A stretch of DNA of 64,000 nt from a virus, in IMG/VR virus record IMGVR_UViG_3300032240_002475, positions 1 through 64,000 of that record, one strand, 5' to 3'. Within the stretch, counting starts at the first letter, position 1, and the number at the start of each line of letters is the position of its first letter. The translations under genes were made by a program, and so were the position numbers. The notes beneath the pieces were generated by a model. It ran no database searches. It had not been told where the DNA came from and worked only from the letters and a program-made list of their open reading frames with translations. Of the stretch, positions 6,518 to 14,969 are shown one piece after another.

Positions 6518-7681
6518 TAAAATATCTTTGATTCTATCGTAGATAAATTCATCTTTTAGCTCACGCCACGAATACTCAATAAATTTACCATCATTAACAA
6601 ATTTAAATAAATCTTGATTTAATGGATAATAAGAATGTATAATTTTTTTTATTTCATTAACACCGTACATTTTCTGAAAGTTTTCAAGGGTATTTTCTTC
6701 TATAAGAACATCATAATATTTTGATGTTGGTAATAAAATATCGAATTGATTACCCTCATCAAAATGCACATTTAAACTAAATTTAACCTTATCATAGTTT
6801 AACGTTACTGTGTATTTTTTTGAATAATCTCTGCCAATTTTTTGACTCGGCAGTAAAAAATGATTTTTAGGTAATTCTCCGTTATATTCAATTAACCCAC
6901 ATGGTCTTTCAAAATCGTAATCAACTATTGATATTAAGTTATTAAAACAATTAGTTACATTTTCACTTATTTTTTCATTGTTGGATATAAGATTTAATTT
7001 TTTTATCGTTTTTTCAAGACTATAGAAATGCGAAAAATGAAACCCATTTTGACAAAGAGTTTTTCCAAGAAGTCTATTTTTTTTTCTACTGTATATTTGA
7101 TAAATTTTATTTGGTGATTGGATTAATGATGAAAATAAAAAACAACAAGTTCCTACATGAGGTGTTGGGTCATAATATTTTGTAGACCATATGAAATTTT
7201 TTTGACTTAAAATAACAGGCTCAAATTTTAAATTATCAATCACAGAGTTAAAATTTAAAAAGTTTGGTATTTCATCTACGTGTGAAAACAATACAATATC
7301 ATCAGGAATCAAATCAAACGACATGAGAAAATTATATAGTTCATACATTTGACAATATATAATATCGTTTTTAGTTAATTCAGAATTTTTAAATTGGGTA
7401 TATTGTGTGAATTCAGTTTTTTCACAAATTAAATCAACAAGAGTCTTATTAATATTTTTAGATACAATATGAATAATTTTGTTTTCCCATTTTTTAAATA
7501 ACTTTTTGCTTTCTTCAAATAATGATTTTTTATGATTTCCCTTAAAGTCTAACTCACATTCCATAATCACAAAATAATCAACAAACTCATCTAATTCATT
7601 TAGTCTAAATAAAAGCATGTCTATCTCGTCATAAAACAAAATACAATCTATCTTCTTATGATTTTTATCAATTACTTTCAT
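6515..7681 (-). CDS. GT17 family glycosyltransferase
   Basis: 388 residues. The N-terminus IDCILFYDEIDMLLFRLNELDEFVDYFVIMECELDF is the hallmark of glycosyltransferase family 17 (beta-1,4-N-acetylglucosaminyltransferase type), with a D-x-D-like acid pair in LFSHVDEIPNF near residue 125. GT17 enzymes transfer a sugar from a nucleotide sugar; in phages they may glycosylate DNA bases, capsid or host glycans. The gene stands alone on the - strand beside divergent 2OG-Fe oxygenases, which suggests an oxidise-then-glycosylate route, but this is unproven. Very AT-rich (many Lys, Asn, Ile). Confidence 0.85.
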   Translation of the reverse strand: MKVIDKNHKKIDCILFYDEIDMLLFRLNELDEFVDYFVIMECELDFKGNHKKSLFEESKKLFKKWENKIIHIVSKNINKTLVDLICEKTEFTQYTQFKNSELTKNDIIYCQMYELYNFLMSFDLIPDDIVLFSHVDEIPNFLNFNSVIDNLKFEPVILSQKNFIWSTKYYDPTPHVGTCCFLFSSLIQSPNKIYQIYSRKKNRLLGKTLCQNGFHFSHFYSLEKTIKKLNLISNNEKISENVTNCFNNLISIVDYDFERPCGLIEYNGELPKNHFLLPSQKIGRDYSKKYTVTLNYDKVKFSLNVHFDEGNQFDILLPTSKYYDVLIEENTLENFQKMYGVNEIKKIIHSYYPLNQDLFKFVNDGKFIEYSWRELKDEFIYDRIKDIL

Positions 7682-7738
7682 ATTCTATTGAAATTATAAC
7701 TTTAGTTAATTACTATTAATATACTAAAACTATTTAAA

Positions 7739-8335
7739 ATGTCATCAAATAATTTTTTCTTAAGTAATCAAAGAAACAACGTTAATCATCTTAATTATTA
7801 TTACTATACTAATGCATTTACACCTGAGGAAATAATGAAAATTATTGAACTTGGTGAAAAATATCCTAAAAAAAGCGCCACAGTAGTTGGTTCAGATGGC
7901 GATAATGTTACTGATTACAGACTTAGTGAAATTGCTTGGTTAGAAGAGAATGATGAAACATATTGGATTTATAATAAATTGTCAGAATACGCCAAAACCG
8001 CAAACCAAGAAATGTGGAATTTTGATATTTGGGGACTTAATGATTCTCTACAATATACAAAATATTATGGTAACGGTGGACATTATGACTGGCACGCAGA
8101 TTTAGGTCCTGGAATTTCAAACAGAAAATTATCATGTGTTTTACAATTATCGTCACCTGAAGAATATGAAGGAGGTGAATTACAAATGAACCCTGGTGGG
8201 GGAGTCATTTCAGTACCAAAAGGACTTGGAACATTATGTTTTTTCCCGTCATTCTTGTTACATAGAGTAACTCCTTTAAATTCAGGTATTAGATTATCTT
8301 TGGTTTCTTGGTTCGGAGGTGCAAATTTTAGATAA
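7739..8335 (+). CDS. 2OG-Fe(II) oxygenase (PKHD/prolyl-hydroxylase type)
   Basis: 198 residues. The double-stranded beta-helix signature is complete: iron ligands in HYDWHAD near residue 118 (H-x-D), a distal His in LLHRVTP near 178, and the 2-oxoglutarate-binding Arg in GIRLSLVSWF near 187. These enzymes hydroxylate proteins, nucleic acids or small molecules using O2, Fe2+ and 2-oxoglutarate. The stop overlaps the next gene start by 1 bp (TAATG). One of five related but divergent oxygenases in the window. Confidence 0.88.
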   Translation: MSSNNFFLSNQRNNVNHLNYYYYTNAFTPEEIMKIIELGEKYPKKSATVVGSDGDNVTDYRLSEIAWLEENDETYWIYNKLSEYAKTANQEMWNFDIWGLNDSLQYTKYYGNGGHYDWHADLGPGISNRKLSCVLQLSSPEEYEGGELQMNPGGGVISVPKGLGTLCFFPSFLLHRVTPLNSGIRLSLVSWFGGANFR

Positions 8336-8757
8336 TGGAAAGAAAAATAATAACCTATAAAGATTTTAAAGAAATTGGAAAAAGCAACGAATATTTTTTA
8401 TGGAACTTTTTACAAAAAGAACAAGATAAAAATATACTATCCCTTTTTTCAATTTTTAGTGAAAAAAAGAATCATACTAACGGATTAAAAGTCTTATTAG
8501 ATAGTTTAGACATTTCTTATTACGAATCCTATGTAGATGAAAGCGTTGATTTTTTAATTGATATTGGTGTTGAAAATAAAATTTGGGCCCCACCAATTAG
8601 TGGGACAACTCATCCAAATTATTATTTTAATCCTGTTTTACTACTTTTTAAAGGATATAGTTTAAAACGCACAACATTTCAGGGTTGTTATTGTATTGAA
8701 GGTGTTGTTGATTTACTTGGAAAAGAAAATCCCGAATTACTTTCGGGACTTACCTAA
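8335..8757 (+). CDS. Hypothetical protein, 140 aa
   Basis: Coupled to the oxygenase through a 1-bp stop/start overlap. Lys-rich N-terminal half; C-terminal half contains IWAPPISGTTHPNYYFNPVLL. Not recognised. It ends in a 4-bp convergent overlap with the DUF6445-like gene. Confidence 0.6.
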   Translation: MERKIITYKDFKEIGKSNEYFLWNFLQKEQDKNILSLFSIFSEKKNHTNGLKVLLDSLDISYYESYVDESVDFLIDIGVENKIWAPPISGTTHPNYYFNPVLLLFKGYSLKRTTFQGCYCIEGVVDLLGKENPELLSGLT

Positions 8758-9338
8758 CGTTCTGTGTTAAAGAAAAATACTTGAAATAATCTTCCATCAT
8801 ACATATTTTTTCCAAAATAGTCTAAAGAAACATGGTAATTATCGGCACGATACATTATCAATCTGTTAAAAACATTTCCTACTCTATCAACCATTTCCCA
8901 TTTAGTATAGTCTTGCATGTCATCTCCTGGAGGGGCTATTTTATTATAATTTGGGTCTTTCTCCGCTAGCTTATAATCATAATTCATCCATCCTGTTGCT
9001 TTATGTTTGAAGATTCCTGTTCCAGCACTCACAGGAGCATCAGGAGTTAAATAACACACTGCAGCCCAATCAGTTGTTGAATCTGCATGAATCCAAGACC
9101 TATCTGCCGCTGTTGTATATTGGAATGACCCAGTATATTCGCCACCCCACCAAGTAACTTCACCCGCAAATGGATATAGTATATCTCGTAATGTTTTCTT
9201 TAATGAATCATTTAAAAATGGCTCTGTTCTTTGGCCTGGGTAATTTCCTCTAACTTTAAATTCTTGTTTTAATGCAAACTCTCTAACCTCCATTGGATTA
9301 GAATAAAAATTATCAATTGTTAATGAATTAAATCTCAT
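8754..9338 (-). CDS. DUF6445-like 2OG-Fe(II) oxygenase fold protein
   Basis: 194 residues. RFNSLTIDNFYSNPMEVREFALKQEF at the start and the blocks SWIHADSTTDWAAVCYLTP and RLIMYRADNYHVS match the DUF6445 group of putative Fe/2OG oxygenases common in phages and marine bacteria. The H-x-D pair (HAD) and the later His and Arg (NYHVS, GRLFQVFFF) are retained. Substrate unknown. A TATTTATTA box lies 27 nt upstream on the same strand, so it may be a late gene. Confidence 0.8.
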   Translation of the reverse strand: MRFNSLTIDNFYSNPMEVREFALKQEFKVRGNYPGQRTEPFLNDSLKKTLRDILYPFAGEVTWWGGEYTGSFQYTTAADRSWIHADSTTDWAAVCYLTPDAPVSAGTGIFKHKATGWMNYDYKLAEKDPNYNKIAPPGDDMQDYTKWEMVDRVGNVFNRLIMYRADNYHVSLDYFGKNMYDGRLFQVFFFNTER

Positions 9339-9456
9339 AAATTATTTTTTGTAATAAAAGTATAATAATAAATAGAAATAAAAAAAGCGATATTAGTTTG
9401 TAAAAACTATGACTTTTGCTATGTTTTATAATATTTCTTTATAAATTGTTTTTATT

Positions 9457-9759
9457 ATGGAAATAAAAGAAATTATCTCATACTTCTTAAATCCTGACAC
9501 AAATGTTTTGGATGTATCATTCAGAACTATTGAGGATAGTGAAGAGGTTTTAAGAACGGACAACATAGATTATACTCATGTTGAAGATTATGGATTTGAC
9601 TTGGTGTCAGAATCATTTGATTTTTTTGATGATGAATTCGAAGATGATGAATTATTTGAAGAAGAAAAAATTGAATTGGATGAAGAAGAGTTAATTATAT
9701 TTTTAAATGAGTATTACACTATCAATCCTGATGCAATACCAAAGAGTGAGTTCTATTAA
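9457..9759 (+). CDS. Acidic hypothetical protein, 100 aa
   Basis: Very acidic protein (runs such as FFDDEFEDDELFEEEKIELDEEE). No motif beyond charge; such proteins can mimic DNA or be scaffolds, but nothing specific supports that. Its end overlaps the convergent lipoprotein gene by 4 bp. Confidence 0.55.
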   Translation: MEIKEIISYFLNPDTNVLDVSFRTIEDSEEVLRTDNIDYTHVEDYGFDLVSESFDFFDDEFEDDELFEEEKIELDEEELIIFLNEYYTINPDAIPKSEFY

Positions 9760-10289
9760 GGACCCACTCTTGTTAATGTTAATGTCATAACTTGTTTTTG
9801 ACCAAATTTCCCGTTGAACCAAGCGCCAGAGCTTTTTAATTGAAGGCTTTCGGTACCGTCATCTTCAATCATAAATGTGATTAATCTTGATGACCCATCA
9901 TCGGTTATATAATTAAATTGCATATACCCATTATTATATCTTGTTGCTCCAAATGTGTTATAGAAAATTTCATTTGGTGAACTACCATATTTCCAAATAT
10001 CTCTACCATCAGGTGTTACACCTAATAATTTCATCCTAATTGTTGAATAGTCTAAATGTATATAAAATCGATTTATTGGAATAAAATCGAATGGTTTTGG
10101 TAAAATACTATTAGAGTAGTTTGTACCTGAAAGATATAACGAATCTCTTGTTTCATTTTGGTCTACGTTAGTTATATCTAATTTAGACACAACGTATTTT
10201 CCACTTAATGTTAATGTTGGGGTTTCTGTAATATATTTTTCACAAGAAATTAATGATAATGATAAGAATAGAATTATTAGTTTTTTCAT
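9756..10289 (-). CDS. Putative lipoprotein, 177 aa
   Basis: Signal peptide KKLIILFLSLSLIS followed by C-E-K, a lipobox with the acylated Cys at residue 16, as in Bacteroidetes outer-membrane lipoproteins. The mature part is beta-rich (LTLSGKYVVSKLDI, LITFMIEDDG). A role at the host surface, such as superinfection exclusion, is possible but not shown. A TATATTTG box lies at 10294-10301. Confidence 0.65.
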   Translation of the reverse strand: MKKLIILFLSLSLISCEKYITETPTLTLSGKYVVSKLDITNVDQNETRDSLYLSGTNYSNSILPKPFDFIPINRFYIHLDYSTIRMKLLGVTPDGRDIWKYGSSPNEIFYNTFGATRYNNGYMQFNYITDDGSSRLITFMIEDDGTESLQLKSSGAWFNGKFGQKQVMTLTLTRVGP

Positions 10290-10293
10290 ACTG

Positions 10294-10301
10294 CAAATAT
10301 A
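10294..10301 (-). promoter_or_regulatory. Bacteroidetes-type -7 box TATATTTG
   Basis: TATATTTG on the - strand, 4 nt before the lipoprotein ATG at 10289. Confidence 0.5.
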
Positions 10302-10326
10302 ATGATTTTTTTTACAAACAGCAAAA

Positions 10327-10335
10327 TATTTATTA
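10327..10335 (+). promoter_or_regulatory. Late-promoter-like box TATTTATTA
   Basis: TATTTATTA only 2 nt before the ATG at 10338, implying a leaderless or very short-leader transcript if this is the -10 element. Confidence 0.5.
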
Positions 10336-10337
10336 CT

Positions 10338-10583
10338 ATGATTTTAGACGTAGATTTTTTAATAGATTTTTTTAAAAAACATTCCACTGAAGGAACTAGA
10401 GGTGAAATGGGAGAACAAGATGCTCCTGCAACCCCAGCACCATCTTCAGGAGGTTCAGGAAAAGCTCCTCCAAAGTGGGCTGATTCATATCCATTGAAAA
10501 GAGATAAAGCAAATAGATTAGGTCTTGCTGGCGAAAAGTGGGAAACTGGTCTTACAAGAGGTGCCGCTAATCAAATTTGGTAA
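10338..10583 (+). CDS. Small putative virion protein, 81 aa
   Basis: The start was moved to the ATG at 10338 because the late-type box lies immediately upstream. The N-terminal helix DVDFLIDFFKKHSTEG is followed by GEMGEQ, then a Pro/Ala/Ser linker and a compact C-terminus (KWADSYPLKRDKANRLGLAGEKWETG). The hxEQ-like site resembles the other putative prohead-cleaved proteins. First gene of a four-gene + strand run of similar proteins. Confidence 0.55.
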   Translation: MILDVDFLIDFFKKHSTEGTRGEMGEQDAPATPAPSSGGSGKAPPKWADSYPLKRDKANRLGLAGEKWETGLTRGAANQIW

Positions 10584-10591
10584 AACCGATA

Positions 10592-10600
10592 TATTTATAA
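10592..10600 (+). promoter_or_regulatory. Late-promoter-like box TATTTATAA
   Basis: TATTTATAA 16 nt before the ATG at 10617. Confidence 0.5.
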
Positions 10601-10616
10601 ATAAAAATTAATCATT

Positions 10617-11792
10617 ATGATACAACCACAATATAGTCCACAAGAGGCTTTGGATAGAATTAAATTAATGATGAAGTATGATACTTCAAAAACACTAAAT
10701 GAAAATGTACAAGTAATTTCAGAACAAGCAACACTAACTAGTACGGCTGGTTCAACAGCAATAGGTGCTGGTTTAGGTGCAGGAACTGGTATTGCTATGG
10801 GTGCAGGAGCTTTAGGTGGGTTAGGAACTACAGCAGGTGGTGCGGCCCTTGGACTTGGTACAACATTAGCACCATCATTAGGTGCAGCGGGTGCAACTGC
10901 ATTAGGTGCATCGGTTATTGGAGGTGCTGCGGCTTTAGCAATAGTCCCTTTAGTAATGTGGTATATGGATAAAGATAATGCAAAACCAAAAGTTGCAAGA
11001 ATCATACAATATTGTACAAGTGATGCCACTAAAATTGCAAAAATTAAAAGAGGAAATTCTGAAGCAGAAATTAGAAATTTATCTGACCAACTTTATGACG
11101 CAATGAACGGACTTGGAACCGATGAAGAAAAAGTTTATGGAGCATTCAAGTCGCTCAAAACGGCTTCTGACTTTTGTGCACTTGTGAATAGATTCAATAA
11201 AGATTACGGTAGTCAAGGAGATTTATTAGAATGGTTAGATGGTGATTTTGATGCGAGTGATGAGTGGGAACAAATCTTTAGACCAATTAGAGATGTTGTA
11301 GAAGATACATTGTTGAACATAAAAGATGAGACTCCTGTTGTTGATGCTAACAGACAATCAAAAATTAACTTATTATATTGTTCTGTAAAGAACGGTGTAA
11401 TTGATAATGTACTTAGTGAGTTCAACGGTGAAAAATGGGAGGAATTTGTAACTAAAAACGCAATAACACCTGCAGAAATAGAAACAGCTAAGAAGAGTTG
11501 TACTGGTGGTAAAAAAACTGACGATGGAGGTGGAGGTAGTGGATATAAATCTTGTACAGGAACATATCAATTTGGATGTAAATCTGATGTAATCGCTAAA
11601 GTACAAAAATGTATTGGAGTAGGCGCTGATGGTAAATTTGGACCAAAAACAAGAGCAGCTTTAAATGGTAAAGGAATCACAACATTTACTGATGCTGACG
11701 TAGATAAAATCTGTCAAACAGTAGCAGTAAACAACGATGAGTTCCAAAAACAAGTAGAACCTGATAATGTTGATGATGTATTAAATTCGTAA
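10617..11792 (+). CDS. Internal virion protein candidate: glycine zipper, annexin-like and peptidoglycan-binding segments
   Basis: 391 residues in four parts. Residues 1-38 are an amphipathic helix ending NVQVISEQ, a likely prohead-protease site. Residues 45-118 are Gly/Ala-rich and hydrophobic (repeats such as GAGLGAGTGIAMGAG), a glycine-zipper membrane-inserting stretch. Residues about 145-205 read like an annexin repeat (LYDAMNGLGTDEEKVYGAFK, then LLEWLDGDFD). Residues 325-350 (CIGVGADGKFGPKTRAALNG) match the PG_binding_1 pattern. The arrangement suggests a protein packed in the head and injected to cross the membrane and bind the wall; that is inference. Confidence 0.65.
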   Translation: MIQPQYSPQEALDRIKLMMKYDTSKTLNENVQVISEQATLTSTAGSTAIGAGLGAGTGIAMGAGALGGLGTTAGGAALGLGTTLAPSLGAAGATALGASVIGGAAALAIVPLVMWYMDKDNAKPKVARIIQYCTSDATKIAKIKRGNSEAEIRNLSDQLYDAMNGLGTDEEKVYGAFKSLKTASDFCALVNRFNKDYGSQGDLLEWLDGDFDASDEWEQIFRPIRDVVEDTLLNIKDETPVVDANRQSKINLLYCSVKNGVIDNVLSEFNGEKWEEFVTKNAITPAEIETAKKSCTGGKKTDDGGGGSGYKSCTGTYQFGCKSDVIAKVQKCIGVGADGKFGPKTRAALNGKGITTFTDADVDKICQTVAVNNDEFQKQVEPDNVDDVLNS

Positions 11793-11800
11793 TATATAAT

Positions 11801-12787
11801 ATGAAAAAATTTTTAATAGAAGAATCAGAAAAAAATCAAATTTTATCAATGCATAGATTGGTAAAAGAACAAACAAAAGCAACTGGACCATCTGCGGATT
11901 TAGAGTTGTTACGTCAAGCTGTTAAGGCTGGATGTCTAAAAAACGGTAAATTATTATCAAATAATGCAGGAACAAAATATGTTTACAGAGCTACAACAAA
12001 AAGTGGTAAGCAGGTAGACTTTTTTGCCGACATGACTTATAAATTTTCCGATGGTACCAAAACTGGTACGTGGAAAATGTGTGACCAAGCAGCTATTGAT
12101 GCAACAACTACAATGGATAATACTTCTAAAGTTGATGTGTTAAAAAAAGAAGGATGGAAAACATTAGATGATTTAAAGAAAGACCATGTGGATTTAAATA
12201 CATTAGATAAAGTTTACGATACTCAAAATGTTGGTAGTGTAACTCTTTATAAAATGAAAGGAATCGTTGGAGATTTAACTCCAGGTAATTCAACTCAACA
12301 ATTTAATCAAGAACAATTAGCGTTTATTGACAAATATGAGAAAAAAGGATACATAATAAATCCTCCTAGAGTTGATAGAGAAAATATGAGACCAATTACG
12401 GCTGATGAGTTAGGAGCTCCGAGTGATTTGTTTCCTAATGGTTTGACTTTATATTATAACCCAAATAAGCAACATAATCTTACAACTGACCAAAGTGAAT
12501 TAGGAACTGACCTTACAAATCAAACACCTCCAAGAGATGTATGTAGACAAAGAATTGAACAGTTCTATTCAGCATATACCAAGAGAGCTAGTGGAATTTT
12601 TGACGCCGCGTCAATCATCAAAGCTAGAAATATAGTTCAAGCTTGTAAAGACGAATATTATCCTAAGAAATGGGGTATTTTGGGTGGAGAACTTGGTAAA
12701 TTGAACCAATATATTGAAATTTTAAGTGGTGACAGAGATGGTGGACCTGGAACTCAAGGAAGTGATAAAATCTTTAGGTTGAAATAA
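11801..12787 (+). CDS. Putative internal virion protein, 328 aa
   Basis: Starts 8 bp after the previous stop. The N-terminal helix EESEKNQILSMHRLVKEQ carries the shared packaging and cleavage pattern (hxE followed by Q at residue 24). The rest is soluble and mixed alpha/beta (YKFSDGTKTGTWKMC near 85) with no known fold recognised. Translational coupling and the shared leader put it in the same virion set as its neighbours. Confidence 0.6.
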   Translation: MKKFLIEESEKNQILSMHRLVKEQTKATGPSADLELLRQAVKAGCLKNGKLLSNNAGTKYVYRATTKSGKQVDFFADMTYKFSDGTKTGTWKMCDQAAIDATTTMDNTSKVDVLKKEGWKTLDDLKKDHVDLNTLDKVYDTQNVGSVTLYKMKGIVGDLTPGNSTQQFNQEQLAFIDKYEKKGYIINPPRVDRENMRPITADELGAPSDLFPNGLTLYYNPNKQHNLTTDQSELGTDLTNQTPPRDVCRQRIEQFYSAYTKRASGIFDAASIIKARNIVQACKDEYYPKKWGILGGELGKLNQYIEILSGDRDGGPGTQGSDKIFRLK

Positions 12788-12796
12788 AATTATATA

Positions 12797-13528
12797 ATGC
12801 TAAAAAAAGATATTAAAAAAGTAATATTAGAGACAAAAGAAAAAAAAGAAAAACTTTTGATAGAACAAAAAATTGTCACAAATAGAGTGATGATGGTTTT
12901 TGAATCAAAAGAAAATATTGTAAATTTCAAACGTCTACCTAAGGAAAAAAAACAAAAAATTGCTAATGCACTTTTTGAAGAGATTTCCTATATGGAAGAA
13001 CAAGGTCTTCTTAATGAACAGCTATGGGATTTTTTAAAGTCTATTTTTGGTAATTCTTTAGGTGCTGCAACTGAGACTTTCGTAGAACCTTTAATCAACT
13101 CTGTATTTGGAGCAATTGGTCTTGGAGATAGTTTTTTCAGCAAATTTGTGGTTTCGTTTTTAACAACAAATCCAAGTAGAATTGCTCAAGCATTGAAAAG
13201 TTGTGATGAATTAACAAAGTTAATTGCAGAATCATTAACCGAAGCAGTTGCTATGATGATAATGAAACAACAAGGATTAGAAGGTAAAGGATACGCATTT
13301 TTGAGAAACGCATTAGGTGGAGCAGTAAGAAGCACTTCTTTTGCTAGTAGCTTAGAAAATCAACTTAGTAGTGTTGTATGTAGTCTTTTCCATAAGATGA
13401 ATGACAAAGCATCCAATGTTGTTGACAAGTTAAAAGGGGATTCAACAGAAAATAGTGGAGGTGGTATTAGTGGATTAATAGATGCGGGTAAGAAGGCGTT
13501 AACTCCTTCACCAGTACCTGCAACTTAA
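12797..13528 (+). CDS. Putative internal virion protein with hydrophobic segment, 243 aa
   Basis: Starts 9 bp after the previous stop. Lys-rich N-terminal helix followed by KLLIEQ near residue 27, again fitting h-x-E-Q. The middle (about 95-150) is hydrophobic (FVEPLINSVFGAIGLGDSFFSKFVVSFL), which may insert into membranes. Last gene of the 10.3-13.5 kb virion-like run, followed by a terminator. Function unknown. Confidence 0.6.
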   Translation: MLKKDIKKVILETKEKKEKLLIEQKIVTNRVMMVFESKENIVNFKRLPKEKKQKIANALFEEISYMEEQGLLNEQLWDFLKSIFGNSLGAATETFVEPLINSVFGAIGLGDSFFSKFVVSFLTTNPSRIAQALKSCDELTKLIAESLTEAVAMMIMKQQGLEGKGYAFLRNALGGAVRSTSFASSLENQLSSVVCSLFHKMNDKASNVVDKLKGDSTENSGGGISGLIDAGKKALTPSPVPAT

Positions 13529-13534
13529 CGCCAA

Positions 13535-13560
13535 AATAACTTTAAAAGGTTATTTTTATA
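13535..13560 (+). terminator. Terminator after virion-like run
   Basis: AATAAC-TTTAAAAG-GTTATT hairpin followed by Ts, just past the stop at 13528. Confidence 0.5.
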
Positions 13561-13599
13561 AACGACTAAAAAAACAAAAGGGGGTGTTCTAAAGTCTTG

Positions 13600-13630
13600 A
13601 AAAAGAAGGGTATTAACCCTTCTTTTTTGT
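13600..13630. terminator. Bidirectional hairpin at clpP end
   Basis: AAGAAGGGT-ATTA-ACCCTTCTT with A and T tracts on either side; it overlaps the clpP stop and could end transcripts from both directions. Confidence 0.6.
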
Positions 13631-14290
13631 TTTAATAATCTCATCAATAATTCCGTAATCTAAAGCTTCTTGACTGTCCAACCATAAGTCTCTTGAAGCA
13701 TCCATTTTAACTTGTTCTGCGGATTTACCACAATATTCACCTAAAAGGTCAAATAATGTGTCATTAATTTTTTCCCACTCTTTAAATGTAACTCGGGCAT
13801 CTTGGATATTTCCACCAGCTCCACCTGAAGATTGGTGTAACATTGTTCTTGAAAACTTTAATGAACTTCTTTTACCTTTAGTTCCTGCACCCAATAATAC
13901 AGAGCCCATAGATGCTGCCATACCTGTATTTACTGTTCTAATATCACATGAAATATAATTCATAACATCAACCATAGATAATCCTGATTTGACGCTTCCG
14001 CCAGGAGAGTCAATATGCATTGTAATGTCCCCTTTATCGTTATTATCCAAGAACATTAATTGTGCTTGAACAATGGTAGACATACGGTCCTCAACAACAC
14101 CTGCGACCCATAAAATCCTATCTCTCATCAAACGTGAAAAGATGTCAATTTGAGTAGCCCTCATCTCTCTTTCTTCGAGAATGTATGGAGTCATTGAAGA
14201 CTCAATTTGATTTGAAAAATTGTGAAGGTCTAATGAACCTTTACCTAAATGTTTAACGTAGTAGTTTTGAAAATCTTGTCCTATAGTCAT
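13613..14290 (-). CDS. clpP: ClpP serine protease
   Basis: 225 residues from the ATG at 14290 (the upstream extension is rejected because a promoter box lies at 14309-14316). The ClpP core is intact: ILWVAGVVEDRM, DITMHIDSPGGSV near 88, catalytic Ser near 127 in GMAASMG, His near 152 in MLHQSSGG, and Asp near 201 in SRDLWLDSQEAL. It forms the proteolytic barrel and needs an AAA+ partner; a ClpC-like ATPase is encoded at 39127-41142. Host takeover or prohead and tail quality control are possible roles. Confidence 0.93.
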   Translation of the reverse strand: MTIGQDFQNYYVKHLGKGSLDLHNFSNQIESSMTPYILEEREMRATQIDIFSRLMRDRILWVAGVVEDRMSTIVQAQLMFLDNNDKGDITMHIDSPGGSVKSGLSMVDVMNYISCDIRTVNTGMAASMGSVLLGAGTKGKRSSLKFSRTMLHQSSGGAGGNIQDARVTFKEWEKINDTLFDLLGEYCGKSAEQVKMDASRDLWLDSQEALDYGIIDEIIKTKKKG

Positions 14291-14308
14291 AAATGTTTTT
14301 GTTTGATA

Positions 14309-14316
14309 CAAATATA
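14309..14316 (-). promoter_or_regulatory. Bacteroidetes-type -7 box TATATTTG
   Basis: TATATTTG on the - strand, 18 nt before the clpP ATG. Confidence 0.5.
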
Positions 14317-14327
14317 GGAATTTAAAT

Positions 14328-14969
14328 TTAAAGACCCAAAATATCGTCAATAATTTCTTGGCTTGATAAAGTTTTCCAACATCTTGGATGTTGATATGAC
14401 CAAAAAGTTTTCCAATTACCGTACCAAATAACCCCTTCTTTTCTTGGGTCAATAGTTTTGAAATCAGTACTTTGTTTTGGGAATCTACCTATATTATAGG
14501 TCTTGTAATAGTCTATATTTTCAACGTTATAGTAATCTGAATATTCTTTATTAATCTCGTCAAATTCGGTATGAATTAATGGTTTACATCCGTGGATTTT
14601 CTTATATTCCATAACCCTATCAATCCATAATAAACACTCATCTTTATCCATAGTGTCTAAATTAAATTTAACTATTTTTCCATAATCATTATATCTATGA
14701 GAGTATATTTTTTTTATTCCATAGTTTGGAACATACTTTGATATTGAAATTTCAAAGTCTCCGTAAAATTCAATTGGAACTCCAAACCAATTTCTCCATC
14801 CATTATCAGTTGGGGAAATTTTATATCCATCAATAGTTAATGACCTGTCATCACCATTTGGATATTCTCTCATTTCAACATAGTAAAGATTATCAGGTCC
14901 TACAATTTTAACGTATGGGAATGGATTAAAATGTAATATACATTTTTCTTCGTTAAGTGAAAAATACAT
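14328..14969 (-). CDS. Hypothetical protein downstream of carbamoyltransferases, 213 aa
   Basis: ATG at 14969 overlaps the carbamoyltransferase stop by 17 bp, so translation is probably coupled. Rich in Tyr, Trp and Asp; begins MYFSLNEEKCILHFNPFPYVKIVG and contains NGWRNWFGVPIEFYGDFEISI. Not recognised. The position suggests it supports the carbamoyl-transfer pathway, but no catalytic motif was seen. Confidence 0.6.
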   Translation of the reverse strand: MYFSLNEEKCILHFNPFPYVKIVGPDNLYYVEMREYPNGDDRSLTIDGYKISPTDNGWRNWFGVPIEFYGDFEISISKYVPNYGIKKIYSHRYNDYGKIVKFNLDTMDKDECLLWIDRVMEYKKIHGCKPLIHTEFDEINKEYSDYYNVENIDYYKTYNIGRFPKQSTDFKTIDPRKEGVIWYGNWKTFWSYQHPRCWKTLSSQEIIDDILGL

